A stretch of DNA of 5,683 bases from Tolypothrix sp. NIES-4075 (lineage in GTDB: Bacteria > Cyanobacteriota > Cyanobacteriia > Cyanobacteriales > Nostocaceae), in the NCBI RefSeq assembly GCF_002218085.1, contig NZ_BDUC01000029.1:1-5683 (forward strand), read 5' to 3'. The notes beneath the pieces were generated by a model. The model worked only from the letters and a program-made list of their open reading frames with translations, was not told the origin of the DNA and did no database searches. Numbering within the stretch: position 1 is the first letter of the stretch; each line of letters opens with the position of its first letter. Of this stretch, positions 1-5,060 are shown one piece after another. The translations under genes and the position numbers were made by a program.

Positions 1-114
1 CTTACCAGCAGTAGCTAGATACCTTATTCCGCAGGTATAAAGTAGCCCTAGTGGATGTTTGTACAGTGATTCTGAACTTGTAAACTGGTCAAGGTCTGTT
101 TGCTTTAGTGTCAT
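1..114 (-). CDS. DUF6876-type protein, N-terminal part, cut by left window edge
   Basis: The minus strand is open from an ATG at 114 to position 1, giving 38 residues that begin MTLKQTDLDQFTSSESLYKH and continue PLGLLYTCGIRYLATAGK. From memory, the pattern (DLxQFTxxExxYKHxLGLLYTxGxxYLA) matches the start of the cyanobacterial and plasmid DUF6876 family, where the segment is usually followed by a YWLIDAIAS-like stretch that would lie beyond the edge. The family has no established biochemical role that I know of. The start is well fixed: an in-frame TAA lies seven codons upstream and no other start codon lies between. No clear Shine-Dalgarno sequence is seen. It sits behind the terminator at 161-200 and a motif copy at 145-154. 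It was too short and edge-truncated for simple ORF calling. The family name is recall, not a search result. Confidence 0.7.
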   Translation of the reverse strand, partial: MTLKQTDLDQFTSSESLYKHPLGLLYTCGIRYLATAGK

Positions 115-144
115 TTTTAGTGTTGAATGAAGTTAGGATGAAAT

Positions 145-154
145 GCCATGAGCC
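145..154 (-). promoter_or_regulatory. Leader motif copy E (GGCTCATGGC) ahead of the DUF6876-type gene
   Basis: The minus strand reads GGCTCATGGC, a variant of the GGCTCACGCC element found before the other minus-strand units. It begins 6 bases after the terminator U-tract side (161) and ends 30 bases before the ATG at 114. Its arms do not pair cleanly (one G-G clash), so this is the weakest copy for a hairpin. The octamer CATGAGCC (plus strand) recurs in the terminator stem at 680-687. Function is unknown. Confidence 0.45.
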
Positions 155-160
155 ACTACA

Positions 161-200
161 AAAAACAACTCTCCCGTTAAAATGCGGAAAAGTTGTTTTT
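161..200 (-). terminator. Intrinsic terminator after the small interrupted gene
   Basis: AAAAACAACT (161-170) and AGTTGTTTTT (191-200) are perfect inverted arms. On the minus strand the stem continues inward through U·G, U-A, U·G and then CCG/CGG, giving about 16 continuous pairs around an 8-base loop, with a T6 run at the 3' side. On the plus strand the two wobble positions become C/A mismatches, so the structure suits minus-strand transcripts best. It starts 24 bases after the stop of the 613..224 gene. Confidence 0.82.
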
Positions 201-223
201 GGAAGTTGGGGAAAGTGAAAGGT

Positions 224-613
224 TTATTTGGACTTACTAACGATCACGGTTTTTGCTTTTGTTCCGTTAGCACTACCAGCGCCTTCTATGTTGGAATCTG
301 CTGGTGATGTTGGTAATGAGCTAGTGTCGGGAGAGTTATTTTCTACAGCAGCCTTTAACGTTTTGGTAGATGCTTTTGAAGTTGCCACAATGCAATCAGC
401 ACCTAACTCTTTAGCCTGGGTTTCTAGCAAGCTTTGCACCTGCTCCGAGGTTAACCCAGAAATGCGTTTTTACTGTTGAGTTGTGATGAATTTCCAAACT
501 GCCAATGCCTCAACTTGCGTTGCTGATTGAATAGCTTTGCGTGAAGCTGCAATCAACTTTTCTGTCACTATATTGACTCGGTTTTCTAGAGACATATCTT
601 TTGTTTTAGCCAT
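224..613 (-). pseudogene. Small hypothetical protein interrupted by one in-frame TAA
   Basis: Read from ATG at 613, one frame gives 47 residues (starting MAKTKDMSLENRV, ending KFITTQQ), then TAA at 472..470, then 81 more residues in the same frame to the stop at 224. The second part begins KRISGLTSEQVQSLLETQAK and ends in a Ser/Thr/Asn/Ala-rich, basic tail (KAKTVIVSKSK). There is no frame change, so one base substitution (CAA to TAA, restoring a third Gln) explains the break. The first part looks helical and charged. I do not recognise the family and see no signal peptide or membrane segment. Downstream translation could restart at the GTG at 439, giving 71 residues. An in-frame ATG at 643 could add ten residues at the front. 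The gene has its own terminator (161-200) and motif copy (654-662), so it was built as a full unit. Alternatives are a sequencing error or two genuine small proteins. Confidence 0.6.
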
Positions 614-651
614 TGATACTTTTGGGTTATTGCTACATTTCATTTGCCTTA

Positions 652-663
652 AGGCGTGAGCCT
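652..663 (-). promoter_or_regulatory. Leader motif copy A: AGGC-TCAC-GCCT hairpin
   Basis: The minus strand reads AGGCTCACGCCT, a four-pair stem around a TCAC loop. It contains the exact 9-mer GGCTCACGC shared with copies at 4096..4088 and 4985..4977. It lies 6-7 bases after the T7 tract of the helicase terminator and 38-40 bases before the ATG at 613 (or about 10 before the possible ATG at 643). No convincing -35/-10 pair accompanies it. It could be an operator, RNA hairpin or other recognition site. Confidence 0.55.
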
Positions 664-669
664 AATCTC

Positions 670-708
670 AAAAAAACAACATGAGCCAAGATTTCGGCTC
701 ATGTCGTT
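670..708 (-). terminator. Intrinsic terminator of the helicase gene
   Basis: On the minus strand ACATGAGCC (704..696) pairs with GGCTCATGT (687..679) around an 8-base loop. The stem extends through one G·U pair and AAC/GTT to about 13 pairs, then runs into T7 (676..670). It lies about 50 bases after the helicase stop at 759. The wobble pair exists only on the minus strand, which fixes the orientation. Confidence 0.87.
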
Positions 709-758
709 ATGGGTAGAGAAACGGGTGGTGCGAAAATACTCACACCTGGTTTTTTGGT

Positions 759-3626
759 TTAGTCAGTTGTAATTGTCTGAGCTCGGTTGGCTGTATCCGC
801 AGATATGGACACAGCATCGGATGCGACGGAAGCGATCGCCTCCAGTAAGGTCAGCCCGACGGTTTTGTTGAGTGCCGAGTTGCCTTGCGGACAGGTATGC
901 AAATGCAAGCATTTGGGACAGCCAGCTTCACAATTACAAGCTTTTGAGAGCGATGCAGCGCTATCAGCAAACTTCTTCAACTGATGAAATATCGCTTCAC
1001 TACAGCCATTTCCTCCATCTACCGCATCATAGAAATAGCCCACAGTTTCGCCTTCCTCAACCACGATGTAGTTTAAATCGAGGCTGGAACTGAGGATGAC
1101 GAGCGGCACAGCAAATATCATTTGATGACCCATGCTGTGGAGGGCAATAGAGTCAGCAGCACCTTCCCACAAGGCAGCATAGGCAGACGGAATGTTTTGG
1201 CAGTTAAAACGAAGAACTTGTTCCTTGAGTTGTCCAACCTGGGTTGAAATTACCTGTTTAGTTGCATCGTTGATTTCCACCTTGACTATGGGTGTTTTGT
1301 ACTGGGTGTAGTAGGGCTTCTCAAACGCAACTTCATCAATGACGGTTACCAGTTCGACATTCTTAAGGCTAGAACCGCAATGCATACATGACTTGCCAGA
1401 AACGGGACGGTGATAATTGCGACATCCCGAAGAAGTGCAAGTTAGTTCGTACTGTTTGACGCATAGTTTGTAGCCAGTCACCGATGATGTAATTTCACCC
1501 CAGCCCAGAGTTAGTTTCAACTCACCTTTGGGGATAGAAAGCGCGACTGTTTTGGGGTCTGCCAGCAGTTCGAGCATCTCGATATCCAGGTCAGTCTCAG
1601 CTATGGTAAAAGTGTTGCTTTTGGAATTGATTGGGTTTAGAATGGCTATTCGTTGGTTAACATCCAGCGCGGTCGATTTATATTTGGCAATCTCACCCAA
1701 CGTATCCTGAGCGCTGTAGATAGCACCGGGAAATACTTCTCGAAAAGCCATGTCAAGAGCCATTTCTTCAAAGTCTTCGCCGGTGCGGTTATCAATCAAC
1801 TTGACACTCGTTACTGCATTTCCTCGCAAATTGATTTCCTTGTGAGGATAGCCCCGTCCCCAAAGTTGTCCGTTTCGGCTGAGAAACAGTTGATTCTGGT
1901 TCATAAGGGCATCAGCCACAGCAGGCGCTCGTTTCCCGAAGTAATGAGTTAGCATAGCGATGGGAATACCGCTTTCCACAGCCGCAGCCATCAGGTGCTT
2001 GCCCAACAGTATGGGATAATCGGGATTGAAACTAACGCTTTCAGCTATTGAGTGCAGTAATACGTCGGGATTGGCGCTATAATAGTTATCCAGGGGGCTT
2101 TGAGCTACTGGCAGGAAGATGACTAGCCCAGGATTTCGCCGACCAGCGCGACCGATTCGCTGCCTGAATGACATTAAACTTCCAGGCCAGCCACGCACCA
2201 AGCAGCAATCGAGTTCAGGTAAATCTAGTCCCGCTTCAAGAGCCGACGTACTCAGAATCCACCGAATCTTACCTGACTGTAATTGCTGGATAATGTCGCT
2301 GCGGCGATCGCTTTTAAGTGAGCCGTAGAAGATAGCCACTCCATCAGCAAGATGCGAACACTCCAGTTTGCGGGTTTCTTGCTTGATTATGCTCAAGAGA
2401 CTTTTAACCGCAGAGCGATTGTTACAGAAACAAATTCCTGTGAGTTCATGAAGCAGCATTGCAAGGATAATCTTGGCAGCATCGGGATTAGCATTGCTGC
2501 TGGGCTTCAAACACAGAGTTGTTCGTCCTGCAATGAAAGCCCCGCTGCGCTCAATCAACTGCAACCGCTCTGGTGTCGTCTCCCGCCCGGAAAAGCGCAG
2601 TGCCATTTCAGCCGGATTGCCAATTGTGGCACTGCTGAAGACCCATTGCAAACAATTTGAATCCCCGCCAACACTATCAACTGCAACTCGCAACCGTCGC
2701 ATGAGGTTGGTGAAATTAGCACCAAACGTCGCTACATAAGTATGCGATTCATCGATGACTACGTAGCGCAACCGCCGCAAGAACTGGCGGAATGACTCGC
2801 CTTCGTCTTTCTTTCGTACATTGTAAAGCTGGTAGTGCAGCAGGTCGGGACTGACTCCCAAAATCTGGGGCGGTGTGGGACTAAACAGCTGCTGCCGTTC
2901 TATAATTGAGGTGTCGCCTGTCATCAAGCCTACCTTAATTTGTTCGTCTTTGGGTAATTGGGAAACGAGCGATCGCAGCTTACCAATTTGGTCAACTGCC
3001 AGCGCCTTAAGCGGGTACAAGTACAATGCAGTCGCATTACTGGTGAGGCACGACTCAACAACAGCGATATTGAAGCACCAGGTCTTGCCGCTAGCGGTTG
3101 GAGTCAGGATGGAGATATCCTTACCGGAGCGCAGTGCTGTTAAGGATTCTAGTTGATGAGAGTAAATTTGGCTGATACCAATGCGCGAGAGTGCTGTTCT
3201 GAGTGCAGCAGGCAGGTCATCAGGCAGTGAATACAGTTCGCCATCATCGGGCAGAGTAGTTTCCACCGCTACCAGGTTGTCTGCAAACTCTGCCGCAACA
3301 TCTTTGAAGACGGGATGAGAAATCTGATCCAGGTCAAAAACTGGACTGGTCGTTTGCACGGGTGCGTCTTCCGCTTTGACAACGCTTCCAAATTCCACTG
3401 CGTTCTGCCAGTTGGGGAAAGATATATGAGAGGCTAACTTCTCGAAATCAACGACTAACCGAGAACCCAACACCCCAATCACTTGACCAAAGCCATAAGT
3501 GGGAGAGTAAATTGGCTGTCCCACTGCAAGCCAGTCTGGAGGGGTGGGTGAGGAATGAGACACCGCTTTGACGAGGGCAGCGTAGTCGGGTTTGGAGAAT
3601 TCTGATTGACTCATGACAATCTGCAT
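759..3626 (-). CDS. MrfA/Hrq1-like superfamily 2 DNA helicase with C-terminal DUF1998 zinc region
   Basis: This is an ATP-dependent DNA helicase of the YprA/MrfA/Hrq1 group. Members are 3'-5' translocases, and B. subtilis MrfA repairs mitomycin damage. In the 955-residue form used here: an SH3-like N-terminal patch (GQPIYSPTYGFGQVIG, about 36-51), Walker A TPTASGKT (175-182), DESH box (292-295, Ser where DEAH/DEVH is usual), SAT (332-334), motif V STSALEAGLDLP (459-470) and QRIGRAGRR (489-497). Two Cys sets follow: C730/C735/C747/C750, and CNCEAGCPKC plus C912, the DUF1998/MZB zinc site. It is longer than the roughly 750-residue MrfA. The open frame continues to 3731, but those 35 codons contain a strong terminator, so I start at ATG 3626. 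GGAGG (3643..3639) lies 12 bases upstream, a rather long spacing; ATG 3614 is the alternative. It is preceded by a motif copy and followed by its own terminator. A defence role, as for DUF1998 proteins in DISARM, is possible but unsupported by the neighbours. Confidence 0.9.
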   Translation of the reverse strand: MQIVMSQSEFSKPDYAALVKAVSHSSPTPPDWLAVGQPIYSPTYGFGQVIGVLGSRLVVDFEKLASHISFPNWQNAVEFGSVVKAEDAPVQTTSPVFDLDQISHPVFKDVAAEFADNLVAVETTLPDDGELYSLPDDLPAALRTALSRIGISQIYSHQLESLTALRSGKDISILTPTASGKTWCFNIAVVESCLTSNATALYLYPLKALAVDQIGKLRSLVSQLPKDEQIKVGLMTGDTSIIERQQLFSPTPPQILGVSPDLLHYQLYNVRKKDEGESFRQFLRRLRYVVIDESHTYVATFGANFTNLMRRLRVAVDSVGGDSNCLQWVFSSATIGNPAEMALRFSGRETTPERLQLIERSGAFIAGRTTLCLKPSSNANPDAAKIILAMLLHELTGICFCNNRSAVKSLLSIIKQETRKLECSHLADGVAIFYGSLKSDRRSDIIQQLQSGKIRWILSTSALEAGLDLPELDCCLVRGWPGSLMSFRQRIGRAGRRNPGLVIFLPVAQSPLDNYYSANPDVLLHSIAESVSFNPDYPILLGKHLMAAAVESGIPIAMLTHYFGKRAPAVADALMNQNQLFLSRNGQLWGRGYPHKEINLRGNAVTSVKLIDNRTGEDFEEMALDMAFREVFPGAIYSAQDTLGEIAKYKSTALDVNQRIAILNPINSKSNTFTIAETDLDIEMLELLADPKTVALSIPKGELKLTLGWGEITSSVTGYKLCVKQYELTCTSSGCRNYHRPVSGKSCMHCGSSLKNVELVTVIDEVAFEKPYYTQYKTPIVKVEINDATKQVISTQVGQLKEQVLRFNCQNIPSAYAALWEGAADSIALHSMGHQMIFAVPLVILSSSLDLNYIVVEEGETVGYFYDAVDGGNGCSEAIFHQLKKFADSAASLSKACNCEAGCPKCLHLHTCPQGNSALNKTVGLTLLEAIASVASDAVSISADTANRAQTITTD

Positions 3627-3648
3627 AAACCTAAATTTCCTCCCCGGA

Positions 3649-3662
3649 CTGCCGTGAGGCAG
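3649..3662 (-). promoter_or_regulatory. Leader motif copy D: CTGCC-TCAC-GGCAG hairpin before the helicase
   Basis: The minus strand reads CTGCCTCACGGCAG, five perfect pairs around a TCAC loop. Compared with GGCTCACGCC the two arm positions are swapped together (G to C and C to G), keeping both pairing and loop. It starts about 7 bases after the T7 tract ending at 3670. It ends 5 bases before the GGAGG ribosome binding site (3643..3639) and 22 bases before the ATG at 3626. The position would let it affect ribosome access. Confidence 0.5.
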
Positions 3663-3669
3663 CAATATC

Positions 3670-3722
3670 AAAAAAACCGACAGCGTTAGGAGCGTGTATA
3701 TCTGCCCAACACCGTCGATTTC
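3670..3722 (-). terminator. Intrinsic terminator between the 100-residue gene and the helicase
   Basis: On the minus strand CGACGGTGTTGGG (3717..3705) pairs with CCTAACGCTGTCG (3690..3678) over 13 positions, three of them G·U wobbles, with a 14-base loop. The stem then extends through U·G and A-U pairs into T7 (3676..3670). It lies about 40 bases after the stop of the 4061..3759 gene. It sits inside the longest helicase reading frame, which argues that this part of the frame is not translated. Confidence 0.85.
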
Positions 3723-3758
3723 ATAAAACACCGCTACAGTAATTGCACGCCATCTTCA

Positions 3759-4061
3759 TCAGACAGCATCCCACGATCTGGTTTCTTCCCACTCTTGCTG
3801 TCGGGCGGGAAGTTCATTTTCTGCTACCAAATCCTCTTCAGAGCATTCTTCGCAGTAGCCTTGCGGATAATCTAAATTGACTGTATAATTCCAGATACTT
3901 GCAGAATAATCATCGAGTCGCAGCCCGGTAATTTTGCCCGTTGCCCATTCTTTGGGTTCGCAGTTGCTGGTAATTGCAACGCGATCGCCAAAAGTGTATT
4001 TGGGTGACTTAGCTAACTGATGAGCGAATGTGATTGTGATGATGTTCATGGCAATGGACAT
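3759..4061 (-). CDS. Small SH3-like hypothetical protein (100 residues)
   Basis: I do not recognise a named family. The core KYTFGDRVAI ... ATGKITGLRLDD ... WNYTVNLDYPQGYCEECSEEDLV (about residues 21-79) looks like a small SH3/Tudor-like barrel of the kind that opens with a GDxV strand; similar barrels mediate protein or nucleic-acid contacts. It is acidic toward the end, with two Cys close together (YCEEC), too few for a zinc site alone. There is no signal peptide or membrane segment. An in-frame TGA lies just upstream, so ATG 4061 or ATG 4049 (residue 5) is the start; no strong Shine-Dalgarno is seen. It has its own motif copy (4088-4096) upstream and a strong terminator downstream (3670-3722), so it looks like a one-gene unit between the SSB pair and the helicase. 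It contains one HIP1 octamer (3981-3988). The helicase N-terminus carries a comparable GQPIY...GFGQVIG patch, which may hint at a shared partner. Confidence 0.72.
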   Translation of the reverse strand: MSIAMNIITITFAHQLAKSPKYTFGDRVAITSNCEPKEWATGKITGLRLDDYSASIWNYTVNLDYPQGYCEECSEEDLVAENELPARQQEWEETRSWDAV

Positions 4062-4087
4062 ATAAATTTCAACTCATTTCACTTTGC

Positions 4088-4096
4088 GCGTGAGCC
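4088..4096 (-). promoter_or_regulatory. Leader motif copy B (GGCTCACGC) before the 100-residue gene
   Basis: The minus strand reads GGCTCACGC, identical to copies A and C. It lies 4 bases after the interrupted U-tract of the 4101-4128 terminator and ends 26 bases before ATG 4061. Its stem is imperfect: the third pair is G-G, so only GC-TCAC-GC pairs next to the loop. No promoter boxes are evident. Confidence 0.55.
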
Positions 4097-4100
4097 GCCA

Positions 4101-4128
4101 GAAAGAAAGCCCTTCCAGGTGGAAAGGC
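4101..4128 (-). terminator. Probable intrinsic terminator after the SSB pair
   Basis: On the minus strand GCCTTTCC (4128..4121) pairs with GGAAGGGC (4116..4109) over eight positions with one U·G wobble and a 4-base loop. TTTCTTTCT follows. The interrupted U-tract suggests weaker, perhaps partial, termination. It lies 13 bases after the stop at 4142. The plus strand would have a C/A mismatch. Confidence 0.65.
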
Positions 4129-4141
4129 AACTTTTCTGAAG

Positions 4142-4453
4142 CTAGATCGGGATAATTCTTTCAGCCGTCAGTTCGGCTAACTTTTCTTTGAATCCCTCCG
4201 GTCTTTCAACTGTGTTCATAGAAAGCCGTCCCTGGATTACGCATTGCTGTGAGGAGCGCAGACTACTAAGTTGCGTGGCAAGGTTTTCTCCCCATGCCAC
4301 TACTTTGATAGTTGAAGGAGGAGGAGGTGCGTCCTTTTCATTGTGATGAGGACTATAAAATGCTCCTAAACATTGAGCGATATGGTCGCCGTTGCGAGTG
4401 TGTCGATATTCCGGAGCGGCGACTATGGTAATGGCTATTGTGCAATCGTTCAT
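4142..4453 (-). CDS. Short SSB-like OB-fold protein
   Basis: This is a 103-residue single-stranded-DNA-binding-type protein consisting of little more than an OB fold. Visible strands are TIAITIVAAPEYRHTRNGDHIAQCLGAFYS (5-34), TIKVVAWGENLATQL (48-62) and QCVIQGRLSMNTVERPEGFK (70-89), ending in ELTAERI. The MNTVxRPEGFKEK signature is one I recall from a short cyanobacterial SSB type. It has no acidic C-terminal tail, so it probably cannot recruit partners as standard SSB does. A perfect AGGAG (4464..4460) overlaps the stop codon of the upstream SSB gene, with a 6-base gap to ATG, so the two are in one transcript and very likely translationally coupled. A Pro run (DAPPPPS, about 41-47) sits in the loop between strands. 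It could act as a modifier of, or hetero-oligomer with, the first SSB; that is inference. Confidence 0.85.
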   Translation of the reverse strand: MNDCTIAITIVAAPEYRHTRNGDHIAQCLGAFYSPHHNEKDAPPPPSTIKVVAWGENLATQLSSLRSSQQCVIQGRLSMNTVERPEGFKEKLAELTAERIIPI

Positions 4454-4459
4454 GGGTAG

Positions 4460-4464
4460 CTCCT
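4460..4464 (-). promoter_or_regulatory. Ribosome binding site AGGAG overlapping the upstream stop codon
   Basis: The minus strand reads AGGAG followed by CTACCC and ATG 4453. Its first two bases belong to the TAG stop of the preceding SSB gene, a typical coupling arrangement. It is one of only two clear Shine-Dalgarno sites in the window; the other is GGAGG before the helicase. Confidence 0.8.
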
Positions 4465-4945
4465 AAAAAGTGTCAAGATTAGTGTCGTCTTCAGCTTGGG
4501 GTCTGTCTTGTTTAGACCCTAGTAGGTGTAACTGATTGGCGTTAACAATAGGTTTGGAACGCAGAGTACCTGTTGTGCTGTCATTCCATATTTCAATTTT
4601 TAGGTAGCCACTTACACCAATTTGGTCGCCTTTACGGATGTAGTTGGCGGCAATTTCTGCTGTCTTTCCCCACAATTCGATATTGAACCAATCCGGGGGC
4701 GCGTCCTTAGCCCGCCGTCGCACCGCCAGCGATAAAGTAGCTTTGACGCTCCCCGACTCAAAGAAGCGCATTTCCGGGTCTGCACCAACCCGACCAACCA
4801 AGTTGACAGTATTGAGAGTGAGGATTTGGGGTGTAAGTTCGATTTTCTCCTCAACTACTGGTGCTGCTTCTACTGCCTTTGTATCTGGCATTGGCAGCGA
4901 GTCATCGACGGGTGCAGGATGAATAATAGTGGATGTTTTTCTCAT
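4463..4945 (-). CDS. ssb: Single-stranded DNA-binding protein with N-terminal extension
   Basis: SSB coats single-stranded DNA during replication, repair and recombination. The OB fold begins at about residue 43 of 160 (LNTVNLVGRVGADPEMRFFESG) and continues through VKATLSLAVRRR, DWFNIELWGKTAEIAANYIRKGDQIGVSG, with W and F aromatic residues in the expected strands, to ANQLHLLGS at about 132. The tail is short and acidic (AEDDTNLDTF), ending in Phe but lacking the DDIPF Pro. Ordinary SSB starts its OB fold within a few residues, so the preceding Pro/Ala/Glu-rich 40 residues are unusual. The open frame extends to a TTG at 4987, but that would overlap the leader motif. I chose ATG 4945, with GAG four bases upstream; ATG 4891 is a further option. 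It is first in a two-gene transcript with the short SSB (9-base gap). Length and sequence suggest an accessory SSB rather than the housekeeping one. Confidence 0.88.
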   Translation of the reverse strand: MRKTSTIIHPAPVDDSLPMPDTKAVEAAPVVEEKIELTPQILTLNTVNLVGRVGADPEMRFFESGSVKATLSLAVRRRAKDAPPDWFNIELWGKTAEIAANYIRKGDQIGVSGYLKIEIWNDSTTGTLRSKPIVNANQLHLLGSKQDRPQAEDDTNLDTF

Positions 4946-4972
4946 ATCACTCAAATGAAATATCAATAATGC

Positions 4973-4988
4973 TTTGGCGTGAGCCAAA
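4973..4988 (-). promoter_or_regulatory. Leader motif copy C: TTTGGC-TCAC-GCCAAA hairpin before the SSB pair
   Basis: The minus strand reads TTTGGCTCACGCCAAA, six pairs around TCAC, containing the exact 9-mer GGCTCACGC (4985..4977). It ends 27-31 bases before ATG 4945. It is the best-formed hairpin of the five copies. It follows a weak AT-rich inverted repeat rather than a strong terminator. Confidence 0.55.
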
Positions 4989-5014
4989 ATAATTACAGCA
5001 ATTTTCAGGTAATT
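4986..5014 (-). terminator. Weak hairpin ahead of the SSB leader motif, possibly a degenerate terminator
   Basis: On the minus strand AATTAC (5014..5009) and GTAATT (4996..4991) form six pairs with one G-C, a 12-base loop, then ATTTT. It occupies the place where the other units have a strong terminator. The stem is too weak to be confident, and the adjacent insertion element may have removed the gene it once served. Confidence 0.25.
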
Positions 5015-5060
5015 GAACCACAGACTAAGGTAGACTGAAGAGATAGCATGGTTTGAATAG

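Larger units (their letters stand above)
832..3988. repeat. HIP1 octamers GCGATCGC, four copies
   Basis: Palindromic GCGATCGC occurs at 832-839, 2304-2311, 2969-2976 and 3981-3988. Random DNA of this length would be expected to hold about 0.1 copy. The octamer is strongly over-represented in many cyanobacterial genomes, so it is the best taxonomic clue here. Three copies are in the helicase and one in the 100-residue gene. None lies in the SSB genes, the small interrupted gene or the insertion element. Confidence 0.9.

Noticed and set aside
138..218. Plus-strand 26-residue frame
   Set aside because: It runs across the terminator hairpin and has no ribosome site or recognisable sequence.
228..479. 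Plus-strand 83-residue open frame
   Set aside because: It is antisense to the small minus-strand gene, which has a terminator and a leader motif; the plus-strand translation has no family resemblance.
614..670. Sigma-70-type -35/-10 boxes around the shared motif
   Set aside because: I compared the five leaders at the usual 16-18 base spacing and found no consistent -10 hexamer, so I do not call the motif a promoter.
727..746. Hairpin GGTGTG/CGCACC just after the helicase stop
   Set aside because: Six pairs on the minus strand but no U-tract follows in that direction; the stronger terminator at 670-708 explains termination.
2318..2324. GTGAGCC inside the helicase gene
   Set aside because: Only a 7-base match, within conserved coding sequence, and not before a start codon.
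787..3156. Several plus-strand open frames of 60-102 residues
   Set aside because: All lie opposite the helicase, which has continuous conserved motifs; they are antisense shadows.
4946..4987. TTG-start extension of the SSB gene (MAHAKALLIF...)
   Set aside because: It would place the start inside the shared leader hairpin and has no ribosome site; ATG 4945 is better.
5015..5060. Terminal inverted repeat of the IS630 element
   Set aside because: The right end is outside the window, so no repeat partner can be matched.
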